From positions 248,001 through 312,000 of the forward strand of contig QPMI01000496.1 of assembly GCA_004431415.1 (NCBI GenBank): a DNA stretch of 64,000 bases, read 5' to 3'. The stretch's first letter is position 1; each line of letters starts with the position of its first letter. The position numbers were made by a program, and so were the translations under genes. The DNA is from Cyanophora paradoxa. Its lineage: Eukaryota > Glaucocystophyceae > Cyanophorales > Cyanophoraceae. This document shows positions 36,701 through 47,110 of this stretch, in pieces. Below the pieces are notes generated by a model. That model was not told the DNA's origin. It did not search any database and saw nothing but the letters and a program-made list of their open reading frames with translations.

Positions 36701-37599
36701 GGCCCGCTCCTTCTCCACGTACTCGGCGAGGGGCACCGTGTTCACCCGGCGCTCCTGCGGGGGGCTTCGGGCGGGGGCGGGGGGAGCCGGGGGGAACAGG
36801 AACGGTGGGAGGGAGAGGCTCACCGGAACGGGCGCGGCAATAGGGCGCGGGGGTGGTGCGGCCTCGGCCGGGGCCGCGACTGGCGTTGGGGCTGCGGCCG
36901 GCGCCGGAGCGGCGACGGGCGCCGGGGCCGGGGCCGGCGCCGGGGCGGCCGCGGGCGCTGGGGCGGCGGCGGCGGCGGCGGGTGCGGGGGCCAGAGGGGT
37001 CGGGGCGGGCGGCTGCGGTGCAGAGCTGCCGTTCATTGCCGGCTTGTGGTGCTCGGCGCGGGCTCCGCGGGTTTCGGGGCGGGCGCCGGCGCTGACGGCG
37101 GTTCGGCCTTCGCGCTAGCGGGGGCCGGCGCTGCCTTCGGCGGGCCTTCCGAGTTGCGCCGCTGCGCTTCGGACGCCGCGGCGGCGGCGGAGGCCGATGG
37201 GCGGCGGTGGGAACCCGAGGCCGAGGCCGATCGCGGGGCGGCGGCGCCTGGGTTGGCCGAGGCGGCCGGCGGTCCGGGGACGGCGGTCGGAGCTGATGCG
37301 CGGCGAGCCGCGCCGGAATCCTTCGAAGCTCCGCAGCCTCCCGCGCGGGCGCGGATTATGACACTCGCTGCTTCCCCGGTCGAGGAGAGGAGGACGGCGC
37401 AGGCGGAGGAGATTGCGCGCGACAGGGAAGGTCCGCTATTCTCGGCGAGATCGCAAGCCGGGAAGGGGTGGGCAACTTCGCTCAGAATGCGCGTGCCGTC
37501 GTCGGTTCTAAGAACGCCGGAAAGACGGCGCTGGGTGGAAAGGTAGAAGAGTGTGAGGCTTCCTACGTGGGTTGGAAAGTCGCCCAGCGGAACGGCCAT
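30749..37599 (-). CDS. STAND-type (NACHT-like) NTPase with pentapeptide repeats and C-terminal WD40 propeller(s)
   Basis: Read right to left: N-terminal exon MAVPLGDFPTHVGSLTLFYL; a long Ala/Pro-rich linker (37340-36780); EYVEKERARVLSDAFAAAL; a P-loop exon with VKEALEAFAAG and RLSGVRGSGKTASLLW (about 36560-36460, Walker A GVRGSGKT); LYRRLWEAYQPGGAVPVWIP and RIYFIDDSG (Walker-B-like, near 36240); a long Ala/Arg-rich helical region (36000-35350); pentapeptide-type repeats (GSTLADVDLRGARLQ near 35100; ACLGDSLLSGATRLEGVDL near 34980); then about a dozen WD40 units, e.g. HTAGIRAVDIAAAAGRAVTG, GHSDAVWGVALSPDAAAAAT, GHTRAVAAVRISADGRLLAT, HVSRDGTLLASGSTDKTVRV. It ends LLLSQLGARVLAASH. STAND proteins use the NTPase as a switch and the repeats as sensor. 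The N-terminal part could be a separate gene. About 25 introns. Confidence 0.65.
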
Positions 37600-38451
37600 G
37601 GGCGGCTCGCGAGATCAAGATCTATTCGCGGCGCCCGGCTCTGACAGCTCCAGCCGGCTGTCTGAACTGCGCTGGCGGCTCGGCGACTCGCCGATGCGCA
37701 AAGTTTACGCCTGGCCGGGCCGGGCTGTTCGCGCGCGTTCAGAAAAGGCCGTTCTCCGGAATCGACCCGGGTGTGCGGAGGTGCCAAGTGCCATAAATAG
37801 TATTTAACAAATTTGATCTCGCGAGTCGCGAGCGCTAGCATGAGCATGCGCAAGCGCTTGCGCAATCCTCCGGCGCAGCGCCGGCGCCGGCGCCCGCGGC
37901 CGGCGCGCCGGCCCCGGCGGCGCGCGCGCGCGCGCTGTCCGATCGATATCAGAGTCTTCTGCGCACACAGCTGCAGGCGCCCGGCCGGGCAGCTATAGCT
38001 ACTAGGCTAGCGCTGCAGGACTCGCGCGTACGTATATATACGTACGCGTACGTCGACCGCGGCCGGCGACTCGGCGAGCGAATCCGATCCAATTCGAATT
38101 CTACTAGTACGTATACTGTACATGTACATGATGATACAGGGGGCGCGGCGCAAGCGCCCTATAAAATACGACGCACTGGACGTAAATACGCAGAACTGGA
38201 CGCATACCATGGCATAAACGAAACTGAACGCAGAGCTCACGGAATTATAGCTATAAAGCTCGGAGCACTACCATGAAAAAGGCCTATCTAAATCCTTGTT
38301 TGGGCTTTATAACCAACAGCCTGCAAGAAAAGGAGAATACGACGTCGACGTCGAAGTCCGGACTGCCTTAAAGGAAAGAAGAGGAGCGGTCTGACCTAAA
38401 TTAAAGACCCTAGAGCTGCTACGCAGCCTGTGCAGAGCTATAGCACTCTGC
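37600..38451. other. Intergenic region between the STAND gene start and the PghP-like gene end
   Basis: Holds the likely STAND promoter, an extreme (GGCGCC/CGCGCG) alternating purine-pyrimidine tract at 37872-37940, and a 24-bp perfect palindrome. No supported gene. Confidence 0.35.
38025..38048. repeat. 24-bp perfect palindrome
   Basis: The core GTACGTATATATACGTAC is flanked by CGC and GCG, giving a fully self-complementary 24-mer, followed directly by CGTACGTCGAC. It could form a cruciform or be a dimeric factor site. Confidence 0.7.
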
Positions 38452-39853
38452 TCAGAGCTGCCGCGGCGGTGGCGCCTCGGAGGACGCTAGAAGGCGGGAC
38501 AGGACCCCAGCGACGGCGGCGGCGACCGCCGGGCCCGCCCCCGCGCGCGCCATCCCCCCCTGCTCCAGCTGTACCCCTCCCGCGCTGTAGCGGTTGACCA
38601 CGTTCCGGTCCGCAGCGCCGCTCAGCCTGTGGCCCTTGCCCACCACCTGCGCAAGGGGAAACAAAGCTCAGAGTGGTTCCCATATGGAAACGGGAGGGGT
38701 ACGGGCCGCAGACCTGCACGTCGACCTCGAGGGGGTCGTGGGCGGGGGTACCGTCGCCGCCGGCCGGAGGTACCGCAGCGCCGGACTCGTCGCCGCTGCT
38801 GGCGCCGCTGGCACCGGCGGACGCGCCGGCGTCCCGGGCGCCCTCCCCGCCGGCGCGCCCGGCCGCCCAGCCCTGCAGCGCGCCCCGCAGCGCCTCGGCG
38901 ACGTCCCTCCTCAGCCGCTCGGCGCCGCCGCCGCCGACGCGCACGGTCAGGCCCGCCTCCCGCATGCCGTGCAGGCTGACGGCAAACTCGAAGCGCCGCG
39001 CCGCAGCCGCCGCCGCGACGCGCGCCAGGCCGGGAAAGCTCGCCTCGCTCAGCTCCGTGCTGGTCACGTGGTGCCGCCCCATCGCGCTGCCCTGCCGGTT
39101 GTAGCCCCTGCAGACCCACGCCGCCGCCACGTCGCCCCCGAGCAGCCGGACGAGCTCCTCGGCCTGCCGCTCCGTGCCGGGCTCGACGTCCCCCCCGTGG
39201 GGCGCGAGCACGAGGACGCGCGCCGTCGCCAGGTTTCCCAGCACGCCCTCCGTCATCTCTCCCAGCGCCCGCGCCTCTGCGGGCCCGCGCGTCAGCGAGG
39301 GCACGCGCGCTCGGCTCGCGCGCGCTGCGCCGCCCCAGCGCGCCTGCGTCCGAGAGGTTCGGGAGAGGGGAGAACGGGGTCACGAGGACGTGTCGCGGCT
39401 CGGGAAGGCGAGCGGCTGGATCCCGCGAGAAAGCCGAGAGGAGGCGCGCCAGGCCGGCCTGGTTGACCCCTGCCTTCTGGAACTTGGACGCCGCGGGCGC
39501 GGCGACGAGGACGTTTGCGTCACTGTCGATCTCCATCGCATTGTCTGCAAGCGCTGCCGCCTCGACGACCGTGCAGAGCGAAAAGGAGGACGCCGCCTGG
39601 CCGTCCACGCCCCACGCAACTCGCACCTGGACGCCGGGCCGGAGCCCCAGGCGCTGCAGGCGCCGGCGAGTCAGCGGAGCCCTCAAAAAGCGCGTGCGCA
39701 CGCGGAGAGACGACCCACCCGCATCGCTGCAGCGTCCAGCGCGACGTGCTCGCGGTGCTTGACGAGGTCAGACGTCACGAGACCCGCGAGCTCGCTGCCG
39801 GCCACGACAGGCCCGCTTTCGGAGTGCGGAGACATCACAATATGCGGTGGCAT
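38452..39853 (-). CDS. Poly-gamma-glutamate-hydrolase-like (PghP/DUF867) zinc peptidase
   Basis: Metallopeptidase family described from Bacillus phages and bacteria, cleaving gamma-linked glutamyl chains. The catalytic exon (39304-38720) shows LVLAPHGGDVEPGTERQAEEL (His and Glu zinc-ligand motif H-G-G-x-x-E-x-G-T), GRHHVTSTELSE (equivalent of the H-I-T-S-T motif) and FAVSLHGMREAGLTVRVGGG (third ligand His). The preceding exon (39690-39330) gives VQVRVAWGVDGQAASSFSLC and VVEAAALADNAMEI, like the family's N-terminal strand pair. The first exon starts at the Met at 39853 (MPPHIVMSPHSESGP), with a second in-frame Met at 39835. The last exon holds KGHRLSGAADRNVVNRYSAG, and the protein ends APPPRQL. 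The three zinc-binding elements look intact. An insert rich in Ala/Gly/Ser separates the last two exons. At least three introns show it is a resident nuclear gene, not bacterial contamination. Natural substrate unknown. Confidence 0.72.
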
Positions 39854-40076
39854 CCGCTGGAATAATGCGCTCGCGGCGCTGCGAGAGGCATGTCGTCAAA
39901 CAAAGGTCAGGATCGCGGCGGCGGGAACGCACCAGAGCACCGCGAGGCACAACAGAAGCGTGCGCGTGGTTGGTGGGTTGGTGCTGCTGCTGCGTGTTGC
40001 TGTTGCTGCTTGCTCTTATACTCGCTCGACCTAGGCAGGGTACAGCGCGAAAGTCGACGAGGCGAGTGGTCGGCGC

Positions 40077-40518
40077 ATGAGCGAGAGCGGGCCGTCATCT
40101 GGCGGGCCGCCGTCCGGCGGGCCGTCTAAGGGCGGGCCGGGGCCGCTCCATGGCGGGACGACGCTGAGTGACATGCTGAAGGACGAGGCGAAGAAACTGG
40201 CGCACCCGGCGCGTACGCGGGAGTTCTTGCAGGGATACTCCAGGTGAGCGCTTCCTCTCGGAGCGGCGAACGCGCCGCGCGGCTCGGCGCCGCTCGGTTT
40301 CGGTCGCTCGCGTACATTTCGGCTCGTGCTGAGTGAATTGCTGATCGGCGGGCCGGCGCGCTCCGGCGCCGCGCAGGATGATGACGATTGCTTGGGGCAG
40401 CTTCGGCATTGCAGCGGCGTTGGCGTATGGAGGGAAGCTCTGGCTGGAGGCGCGGCACGAGAAGGAGCGGGAAGCCGAAGCGAAGGCGGCGGCGGCGGGA
40501 GCGGCGGCGAGGGAATGA
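40077..40518 (+). CDS. Small single-helix membrane protein
   Basis: Two exons joined across an intron at 40244-40376 (GTGAGC...CGCAG, the most canonical donor in the window). Exon 1 is a Gly/Ser/Pro-rich start (MSESGPSSGGPPSGGPSKGG) followed by LSDMLKDEAKKLAHPARTRE. Exon 2 contains MMTIAWGSFGIAAALAYGG, a likely transmembrane helix, and a charged tail LEARHEKEREAEAKAAAAGA ending ARE. About 100 residues. I do not recognise it; the size and plan fit a small organelle inner-membrane subunit, but that is speculation. Start 223 bp from the divergent PghP-like gene. Confidence 0.6.
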
Positions 40519-40601
40519 TTGGTTTGTGACTTCTGTACATTTGTACAATACTATCGATACGACTTCTCGCGGACCAGCGCGCCCGCCGGCCCGTCCGAGC
40601 G

Positions 40602-42562
40602 CTACCTCGCTTTGGACGCCACCAGCTCCGCGAGCTGGAACGCTGCGGATCCGCGGTCAGGGCGAGCAAGACCTCGAGAGCGTGCGGGGTTACCCGGAAA
40701 CACGATGTTCGGGAACTTCTGCGTGAGCTGCACGAACTCCTCTGCGGGGAATCGAACCTGAGCGGCGGGGCGGGGCGCGGGGCGCGGGGCGCGGGGCGCG
40801 TCCCCTCACCGTACTGCATTGTCCCGTCGCGGTTCGCGTCCACTTGCTCCTGCGGGGTGGACTGTCAGTCCAGGCGCGGCGGGGGCGGGGTTGGGGCTGG
40901 CGGGGTGCGCGCCATGATCCAATCGACCTTCCGCTGGATCTGCGGCGGGCCTCAGCGACGTGCGAAACGATGCGAGACGCACGGCGCGGGGCCGCGGGTG
41001 CTCGCCTGCCGCACGTTCGCGAAGTGCGACGCCTTGAGGATCTGGGCCAGCTCGTTCTGCGGGCCGAGCGGACAGCAGAGTCACGGAAGCGAGCGAAGAG
41101 AGCGAGCCCAGTCCTGTAGGCCCCCAGGCTGGCGGCGGGCCGCACCCGCGTGATGATTCCGTTTCCGTCCACGTCGAACAGCATGAAGGCGACTGGGTGG
41201 AGCCGGCGTCGGGGGGGTACGCCGCCGCGTGGCGCGGGGCGGGGGTACGCGCACGCTTGCAGACGTCCTCCTTGACCGCGTTGCTCACGTTCGCCAGGCC
41301 GACCATGAACTGGGGGGGAGGGAAGAGGGTCGACAAGGGGTACAGGGCCAGAGACAATGAGGGGGCTGCTCGCCTCCCGGACGTCAATCAGGCCAGAGCG
41401 GTCCTCGTCTGCGGGAAAGGGGGTATGGTAAGCCTCGATACCCCTCGCGTCCCCTCTCCACCCCTCCCCTCCCCCCCCCTTCCGCCCGACGACGGCTGTA
41501 CCCCGCACCGAAGAGTTGGAAGAGGTTCTCCACCAGAGGCGAACGCTGTGTACCCAGCAGCGCGCAGAACTCCGTCAAGTTCACCAACCCGCTTTGCCTG
41601 GGGTACAGTGCTCGACGCGGGAGGGGGGCGCGGGGCTACGGGGGTACCGCACCGCTTGTCGGCATGCTGGAAATTCTGGTACATGCGTTTGATGGACTCC
41701 TGGTCGAGCTGCGGGGGTACGCAGCGGTCGGTGGGGTACAGGAAGCGGAGCTGGGGTACCGGCGCACGTTGAACTGACGCTGGAACTCGGAGAGGTTCAT
41801 CTGCTTCAGGGTGGCGCTGACGTTGGCGGGCGCGTTGGGGTCCTCCAGGGCGGCCGGCTGCCCCACCGCGCCGCTGCCGCCGGCCGCCCCCGGGCCCATC
41901 CCAATCGCAGCCATGGCGCTCATTTGCTGCTGCGCCTGCTGCTGGTACATCGCCTGCTGCTGCTGCTGCTGCTGCTGGGCCATCCCGGGGCTACCCCACG
42001 CCGACGCCCCCCTGCCCGCCCCGTACGCCTGCTGCTGCGCCCCGTAGCCGCCGCCGCCGCCGCCGTCGGCGGGCCCCGGTCCGCCTCCGCCGTCGCCGGA
42101 GACGAAGCGGGTGCGCGGCTCCTGCGCGGAGAAGCGCTCCGAGGTGACCAGCTTGAAGAACTCCTCGAAGCTAATCTGCCCGTCCCCGTCCCTGTCCATC
42201 ACTGCGCCCGCCCCCGTCAGGAGCGGCCCCCGCGGATCCGCTCCTGCCGCCCACCGTTCACGAGCTCGTCGACCTGCGCGGGCGCGGGCGCAGCTAAGTC
42301 CCCGGCTGCGGGGAGAAACGCGAAGCCCTCCGGCGGCGGCGCACCTCGTCGTCCGTGACGCGCTCGCCGAGGCACTTCGTAAAGAAATGCATGATCTCTG
42401 CTGCTCCGACATACCCGTTGTGGTCTGCGTGGGCGCTCGGTTTGTTAGCGCTGCCGGCCAGGCCCAGCGAGCGCACGGACGGAAGCGAGCCCGCGGGAGC
42501 GTGTGCGCACCGAAGTCCATCGACTGGAACGCCTCCCGCACGTCCGCCTCCGTGAGGTCCAT
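40602..42562 (-). CDS. Multi-EF-hand calcium-binding protein with Gln-rich linker
   Basis: Start Met at 42562 (MDLTEADVREAFQSMDFGA). Calcium loops in order: DHNGYVGAAEIMHFF (42440), DRDGDGQISFEEFFKL (42200), then a Gly-rich and Gln-rich linker (42090-41850, with seven consecutive Gln), SATLKQMNLSEFQRQFNVRR, LDQESIKRMYQNFQHADKRG, MVNLTEFCALLGTQ (41580), DEDRSGLIDVRE (41410), FDVDGNGIITR (41180) and DANRDGTMQYGEEEF (40840). At least four loops keep Asp at positions 1 and 3, Gly at 6 and an acidic residue at 12, or close to it. The last exon continues in frame to AFQLAELVASKAR. The C-terminal half resembles calcineurin-B-type modules; the Q-rich bridge is unusual. Introns carry GTACCCC-type motifs. 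An upstream coding exon is possible, since the frame is open before 42562 (GEFIAAGGD). Confidence 0.75.
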
Positions 42563-42730
42563 ATCGCCGCCGGCTGCGATGAACTCGCCACGCGGGTCTC
42601 GCTCACTGGATGCGCCTCCGGGTCTAGCTAGTGCATCTCAAGTCGTCTGCGGCCTCGTGGAGCAGCGCTGTCAAATGCCAACTTGCCGGTTTCCGGGTAC
42701 ACGAGCAGCACCCTCATCTTTGGACGAACA

Positions 42731-44490
42731 ATGGTCGCCTGGGATCCAGCGCAGGCGGGGCTGGAGGCGCATCCCTCGCGCGTGTGCTCGCCCAATCCTC
42801 GCTGACCACTCGCCCCAGGGAGCGTCTGTTGGCATATGCGTCCAGGACTTGGCAGAGCGCGATCCAGGCTCCGTGCCGCTCTACGCCTTCAATGAGAACA
42901 CACTGCTGATGACCGCCAGCAATCTCAAGGTGCGTGACCTGGATGGCCCACTAGCGCCTCGAGTGCGGCACGCGTACGTACGCGTGCTGCCCGCGCCGCT
43001 GCGTCCGGCACGCGTGCCGAGTGTACGCACATGCGCTGTAATCGAAGCGCTAGCACAGCATGACCTGCTGGTCGAGCTCCGACCAGCCTCCGAGTCGCGC
43101 CCGCTCGTGCTGATGGCGTGCACGGCGCCTGTATGCGCAGATCCTGACCGCGATGTACGTCTTGGCGCGCCTGGACCCCGACGCACGTCCTGAGACGCGT
43201 GTCTGGCGTCTCTCGGAGGACTCCGTCTTCGTCGACGCGCCCGGCGACCCGAGCCTCTCGCTGGCGCAGCTGGCGGAAGCGCGGGCGAAGCTCGGCGGCG
43301 GCGCGACGCCCTCGAGCTCCGCCGCCGCTTACGTGCGGCAGGCCTACGCCCCGAGTGCGCTCGCTCGCTCGCTTCTTCGGCCGGTCGGTCGCCGCTGCCC
43401 ATCCCGAGTCCCTCGGAACTCCGCAGGGAGGAACGGGCTGTGGGAGCTGAGCGACCTCCAGGGCGCGTACTGCACGTCGGTGACGGCCCTCTCGCTCGAC
43501 GGCGGCGCCTTCGAGCTGCTTTCGGATCTGTCGGGCCGCGTCGAGGACCCGCCCTCGTACACGTGCGTTCGCCCAGATCTAGATTCGATCCGGACTCGAT
43601 ATCCCTCTTTGATTTCTGACGGACGTCGACGCGCGCGCAGGGGCGTGGCGATGGAGCGCGTGCCAAGGGCGCAGTCGCAGCCGCCGCCGCCGCCGCAGGT
43701 GGTCAGCTACGACCCCGTGCTCCGGAGGCTCTGCGTGGCGGACGGGTCGGCGACGGCCGCCGGCGAGCGGCGCCAGCGTGTCGCCCGCCTCCCGCTGCCC
43801 GCCCCCGACGAGGCCGCCTGCGCCGTCCTCGGCTTCCGCCTCGCCGGTACCCCCCCGCACCCCGGCGAGCCCCCGCGCCGTACCCCGGACGCGCTCCTCC
43901 GGGGGCTACCCATCCGCGAGTCGATCCGCCTCTGCCTCCACAACAGCGACAACAACTACGCCGAGCACCTATTGAACGTTCGCCCGGACCCGCGTACCCC
44001 CGTCTCTCGATTCGAACCGCGTACCCCCAGATGGCGGCGCGGGCCCACGGGGAGCGGACCCTCGAGCCGCCCCTCACGCCGGAGTCCCTTCTTCGGGATT
44101 GGGCCATCCGCGCCCTCGGCGTACCCCCCTGGACCCTTAAGGTCCGCGTGATCGACGTACCCCCTTCTTCTTTCACAGAATGCGGCTTATTAATTGCGTA
44201 CCCCAGGTCTCGGACGGCGTGGGGCTTCGGCACAGCCTCTCGACGGCATCCACTCTCTGCCGGGCGCTGGTGCTCGCCCCTCCCCTGCTCCGCGACCTCC
44301 TCCCCGGCCCCGGGGAGGGTACGCTGGCCGGCCGCCTCGCCGGCGTCGACTTCAGGCGAGGGCTTCTCCCGCTCTCGATTCTGTACCCCCCTCGACGCCC
44401 TCCCGCAGGGGCAAGACGGGTACCGTGGATGGAGTGGCGTCGCTGTCGGGGTACCTCCGAACCCGCTCCGGCCGAGACCTCGCGGTCCGC

Positions 44491-44521
<31 letters not shown>

Positions 44522-44664
44522 TCTCTTACCCCTCTCTCACCTTCCGACTAACCCGCGGGATACAGGTGAGCGTGGTCGTGAACAACGCCAACTGCGCGGG
44601 CGCAATGGCGGTCATGCGGGGGGCGATCGACCGCTTCGTCGCGGCGTGCTCCGACACGCTCTAG
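42731..44664 (+). CDS. Peptidase S13 / PBP4 (DacB)-like D-alanyl-D-alanine carboxypeptidase homologue
   Basis: Serine peptidase family that in bacteria trims peptidoglycan stem peptides. Exon 1 (42731-42781) MVAWDPAQAGLEAHPSR, exon 2 (42819-42929) GASVGICVQDLAERDPGSVP then LYAFNENTLLMTASNLK, exon 3 from 43141 ILTAMYVLARLDPDARPE. The join gives the active-site motif S-N-L-K. The second motif S-D-N is in LHNSDNNYAEHLL (43950) and the third K-T-G in GKTGTVDGVASLSGY (44408), so all three catalytic boxes of the fold are kept. Between them lie LWELSDLQGAYCTSVTALSL and FELLSDLSGRVEDPP, matching the S13 insert domain. The C-terminus ends MAVMRGAIDRFVAACSDTL. Multiple introns (including one with a 29-C tract) show it is a true eukaryotic gene, probably of bacterial or plastid origin. 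No clear targeting peptide is visible, but the start is tentative. Confidence 0.8.
44492..44520. repeat. 29-base poly-C tract in an intron
   Basis: An uninterrupted run of C inside the last intron of the S13 gene, which ends at GATACAG before 44569. Length is likely variable and error-prone in sequencing. Confidence 0.9.
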
Positions 44665-45494
44665 CGGACCCGTACCCCAGGCGCCCGATCGCGCCTCGGC
44701 TCGAGAGAAGCTGAGCGACTTCTGGTTTTCCGTGCAGTTTCCGCTACCTTTTTCCTGCAGCCTGGCCCTAAAGCGGACCTTACTGAGTATGATCATTTTG
44801 GCTAAGTATCACGGCCAACGTTATTAGCTCGCGTTCTGTTTCTTTAGTTCTGCTAGCGCATTTGAATTGATCGCCTTGCTGAATCGGTTTTATTCTAACT
44901 TAATTGATGTTTTTGCACAAAGTAGCCTTTTTTAAACCCTCTCGCTGGCTAGCGCTCTTTTTCGCGGCCCTTTCCCGGCTGTTAGCGTTGGACTTTCGGC
45001 AGAATTATTCCACCTGTTGGCCGGTGACTCGGCCTTCCTTCGGTAGTACTGGCCATGATGTACAGTCGCATTCAGACGCATTCTTCACGGTCTTTGTGCG
45101 ATGTTTTGAATCACTGTTAGTGCTTCATGTCCCTTGACATAGGCGGGTCGCATTTGCACCCTATTCTTCTTCCGAAAAAAGGTCAGATCTCCTTGAGAGC
45201 TTGAGAGCTTGAGAGCTTGAGGGCCTCTCTCTTAACTACAGATCTCCTTGAGAGCTGGAGAGCTCGTCTTTCTTATTAAAAAAGGTCCTCTCCTCGCTCC
45301 TCTCATCACCTTTGATTTATTTCCCTCTCCCCTCGCTCCTCTCATCACCTTTAATTTATTTCCCTCTCCCCTTAATTTATTTCCCTCTCTCCCCTCGAGC
45401 TGTCCAGCTCTCCCCAGCCCAAGCTCTCGCTGAAAGACGGACACTCGCGCAACCGCTATATATCGATATCAGCGCGCGGATCGGATTAATTACA
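44665..45494. other. AT-richer intergenic region with short tandem repeats
   Basis: Bases 45184-45260 carry TTGAGAGC repeats and two copies of CAGATCTCCTTGAGAGCT. Bases 45291-45395 carry three partial copies of a unit containing CTCATCACCTTTRATTTATT and TCCCTCTCCCC. No gene supported between the S13 gene end and 45495. Confidence 0.6.
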
Positions 45495-47110
45495 ATGGTC
45501 CGCCCCGTAGAGCGCCTAGGCCTGCACGTCGGCGGGGCCTCCGAGCGTGGCACGGAGGATCACCGCGTCGAGTCGTGGCTCCGCTGCATGCGCGCGCGGA
45601 GCCGGGCGCGCGAGTACGAGAGCTTGCTGGTGCGTCTTGAGCTCGCGGTGATCTCGCGCGAGAAACACCGGCGCGAAATTAAACCCGGCACTTTTCGCAG
45701 GAGGTCGACGCGGAGCAGGGCCTGCGGATCGTTGTTCCCCCGCAGCTCTCCGACGATGACGCGGCCCGATTCGTCCTTGCCCGCCTCCACCACCACTGGA
45801 AGCACCGCGGCGAGGCTCCTATCCCGTCAGTGCGCGGTTTTCGCGCTCTGGAAACAGACGTCGGGCTGATCGTGAGCCCGCGCCGTCGAGACAGCGGGAC
45901 GCGCAAAACGCGACGCTGATACACATCCCGCGCGGCGTGTCGCACGCGGAAGAGCTCCGGCGGGCGGAAGCCGCTCTGCAGGAGCGCTTCGACCCAAGCC
46001 GCGAAACCGTGCGCGCGCGAAATGAAGCCCAGTGTGCGAGAACAACCCTAACCTTCAGACTCTAATGCCCACGAACGCAGGTCATCGACAAGCCGCGCAC
46101 GCTCGTGATCGATCTGCCGCCCGGAGTCGCGGACGACGAGGCGCGGCAGATCGTCTTCGAGCGGCTGAACGAATGGCAGCGGAAGCAGAAGGACGAGATG
46201 CTCGCGGTGCGGTGCTTACGCAAGCCTTAGCTTGAGTTTAAATTAAATTTATATTTTTGTTTTGGTGAATTACCGGCCAATTAAATTTATAGATGAATTC
46301 GAAATCTGCAAATAATCTCATGCATATATATGATCCGTTTAATTTGCCGGTCGCGCAGCACCCCGGCGAGCTGGGGCCTTTCCGAGTGACGTTCGGGCGG
46401 GACGCCGACCTGCAGGAGCAGGAGGCGGCCGTCGTGGGCGAGATCCGCCGGCGCCGCCGCGAGATCCGCGACCACCGCGGGCAGTGGGGCTCCCCGCACC
46501 CCGCTCTGGTCCGAAGCTTGAGCACGTGATTGAAGTTGCAGTCTTAAGATCAAATTGCAAACCTTTCGCAGCTGCTTGATCTTCCGGGCGGCTTCCGCGT
46601 CTCAATCCCCGAAGGCGCCACCGACCAGCGGGCTCGGAACATCGCTGTCGTGCGCCCTACATTAAAAATATAAATTTAAGCTTGGCGTCGCGTGGCGCAC
46701 AGTTCAATTTGATCGCGAGGCATATATACATCGCTGACTCGCAAATTATTTGATTTCCATACCGATATCAGGCGCGGCTCTGCCAACGGAACGCCGCTCT
46801 TGCCGGGGCCGTGCGAACACGCCCCCCGCCCCGGCCCTCTTTGCTTGAAATCCCTCACTTCGCGTCCGTATTCAAAATTTCAATCTAAATAAATTAAAGG
46901 AGGCCTTGCGGAGGCGGGGCGAAGAGGTGCGAGACATTTTTTCGTCTCTCCAAGGCTTGCTCTGCTCACGTTGGAGCGCAGACGCGCCGGCGGTACGAGG
47001 AGCTGCTTCGTTCGCTCGAGGGCTCTGGATCATCATCCGTGGGCGCGGGCGCGGGCGTCGGCGCGGCCGAGCGCAAGGTGCCTGCGCCCCGCCTGCGGCT
47101 GCGCGGCTGA
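45495..47110 (+). CDS. Unrecognised protein built from repeated exon units
   Basis: Start Met at 45495 (MVRPVERLGLHVGGASERG). Exon 1 ends with the helical stretch CMRARSRAREYESLL. Later exons encode similar units of a short beta strand, a 'P-x-G-x-(S/T)-D' turn and a helix: LRIVVPPQLSDDDAARFVLA (45705), LIHIPRGVSHAEELRRAEAA (45920), LVIDLPPGVADDEARQIVFE (46100), then LGPFRVTFGRDADLQEQEAA (46372) and GFRVSIPEGATDQRARNIAV (46585). A final exon region gives LRRRGEEVRDI and RRRYEELLRSLEGSGSS before a stop at 47108. Introns here are longer and more AT-rich than elsewhere in the window, and the exon joins after 46520 are less sure. No known family recognised; the repeat pattern and one-unit-per-exon structure suggest growth by exon duplication. 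Confidence 0.45.

Noticed and set aside
44904-45137. Short plus-strand frame in the AT-richer gap after the S13 gene
   Set aside because: 77 codons with no motif, no splice partners and no coding bias.
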